Shown: positions 42,609 through 42,812 of the stretch, piece after piece
How the letters are laid out: the number at the start of each line of letters is the position of its first letter
Numbering within the stretch: position 1 is the first letter of the stretch
Assembly (NCBI GenBank): GCA_028277515.1
Contig: JANQGC010000030.1
Span: 1-42,812, forward strand
Source: Anaerolineae bacterium
GTDB lineage: Bacteria > Chloroflexota > Anaerolineae > Promineifilales > Promineifilaceae
Length of the DNA: 42,812 nt
Reading direction: 5' to 3'
Translations under genes and position numbers: made by a program
Notes under the pieces: generated by a model
The model's input: the letters and a program-made list of their open reading frames with translations, nothing else
What the model was told of the DNA's origin: nothing
Database searches by the model: none

Positions 42609-42812
42609 TTATACAATTGATAATAACTCATTTAAAGGAATCAAAGTGCTTTGTAATTTGCCGGATTTTATTTTATCAGAATTTGAGCTTAATAAACGAA
42701 GAAATTCGCTGTTAAGAGGGGTTTCAATGTCACGATCACGGCCGTGACGGACTACTTGTCCACAAATCGCGCCGATTTCAGTCGGAGCACCTCTTCCAAT
42801 ATCTTGCAGCAT
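42609..42812 (-). CDS. panE: 2-dehydropantoate 2-reductase (ketopantoate reductase), C-terminal fragment
   Basis: Only the last ~67 residues are in the window; the gene continues past the right edge, and the terminal ATG is internal. The sequence MLQDIGRGAPTEIGAICGQV followed by DIETPLNSEFLRLL matches the family C-terminal substrate-binding helices (SMLQDxxRGRPTEIDxINGxVV...TPxN). The enzyme reduces ketopantoate to pantoate with NADPH. Its place next to panC supports the call over other members of the ApbA/PanE family. Confidence 0.85.
   Translation of the reverse strand: MLQDIGRGAPTEIGAICGQVVRHGRDRDIETPLNSEFLRLLSSNSDKIKSGKLQSTLIPLNELLSIV

Overview
The window looks like a chromosomal segment of an uncultured-type Chloroflexota (Anaerolineae-like) bacterium. 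I infer this from a moderate GC content, a long Thr/Pro-rich LysM membrane protein, a PPK2 class III kinase, NarL/DevR-type two-component genes, an actinobacterial-style adenosine kinase and an archaeal-type short AdoHcyase. This is inference from protein features; no rRNA is present. I saw no tRNA, CRISPR array, phage or insertion sequence.

Layout. 1-9.4 kb: 3' end of an aconitase gene (+), then a minus-strand operon of pyruvate phosphate dikinase (ppdK), pyruvate:ferredoxin oxidoreductase (nifJ) and a DHOD-like flavoprotein, with strong hairpins between the cistrons. 9.4-14.6 kb: a regulatory block with a NarL-type response regulator, a GAF histidine kinase, a degenerate receiver, a VKOR/DsbA disulfide pair (-), a CBS-pair protein and a DUF423 membrane protein. 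14.7-20.9 kb: a plus-strand run of HMG-CoA lyase, aat, prs, a GT4 glycosyltransferase, yraN, miaA and dus, several joined by 4-bp overlaps. 20.8-27 kb: minus-strand nucleotidyltransferase, PAP2-like protein, ahcY, adenosine kinase, GT2 and RfbH. 27-31.2 kb: LysM/Thr-Pro protein, 7TM-GAF protein, PPK2 and DUF5684. 31.3-39.5 kb: acs, an unknown protein (-), membrane pyrophosphatase hppA, an HDAC-family deacetylase and an acidic repeat/TPR protein. 39.5-42.8 kb: ndk, rsfS (-), xseA, panC (-) and the 3' end of panE (-).

How the genes fit together. PpdK, NifJ, Acs, HppA, PPK2 and Ndk form a pyruvate/acetyl-CoA/PPi/polyP energy theme. AhcY and AdoK form a complete S-adenosylhomocysteine disposal pair.

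Most interesting signals. (1) Three promoters around the two-component block (ppdK, the degenerate receiver and the CBS gene) share the same architecture: TGAC-N4-GTCA-type dyads in tandem, 22-23 bp apart, with the proximal one exactly 24 bp from a -10 element and no good -35. This suggests a small local regulon. (2) The hexamer palindrome CGGCCG occurs about 55 times by my count in 42.8 kb, roughly tenfold more than base composition predicts, similar in kind to cyanobacterial HIP1. (3) rsfS appears to start at CTG. (4) hppA has an intrinsic terminator inside its likely 5' leader.
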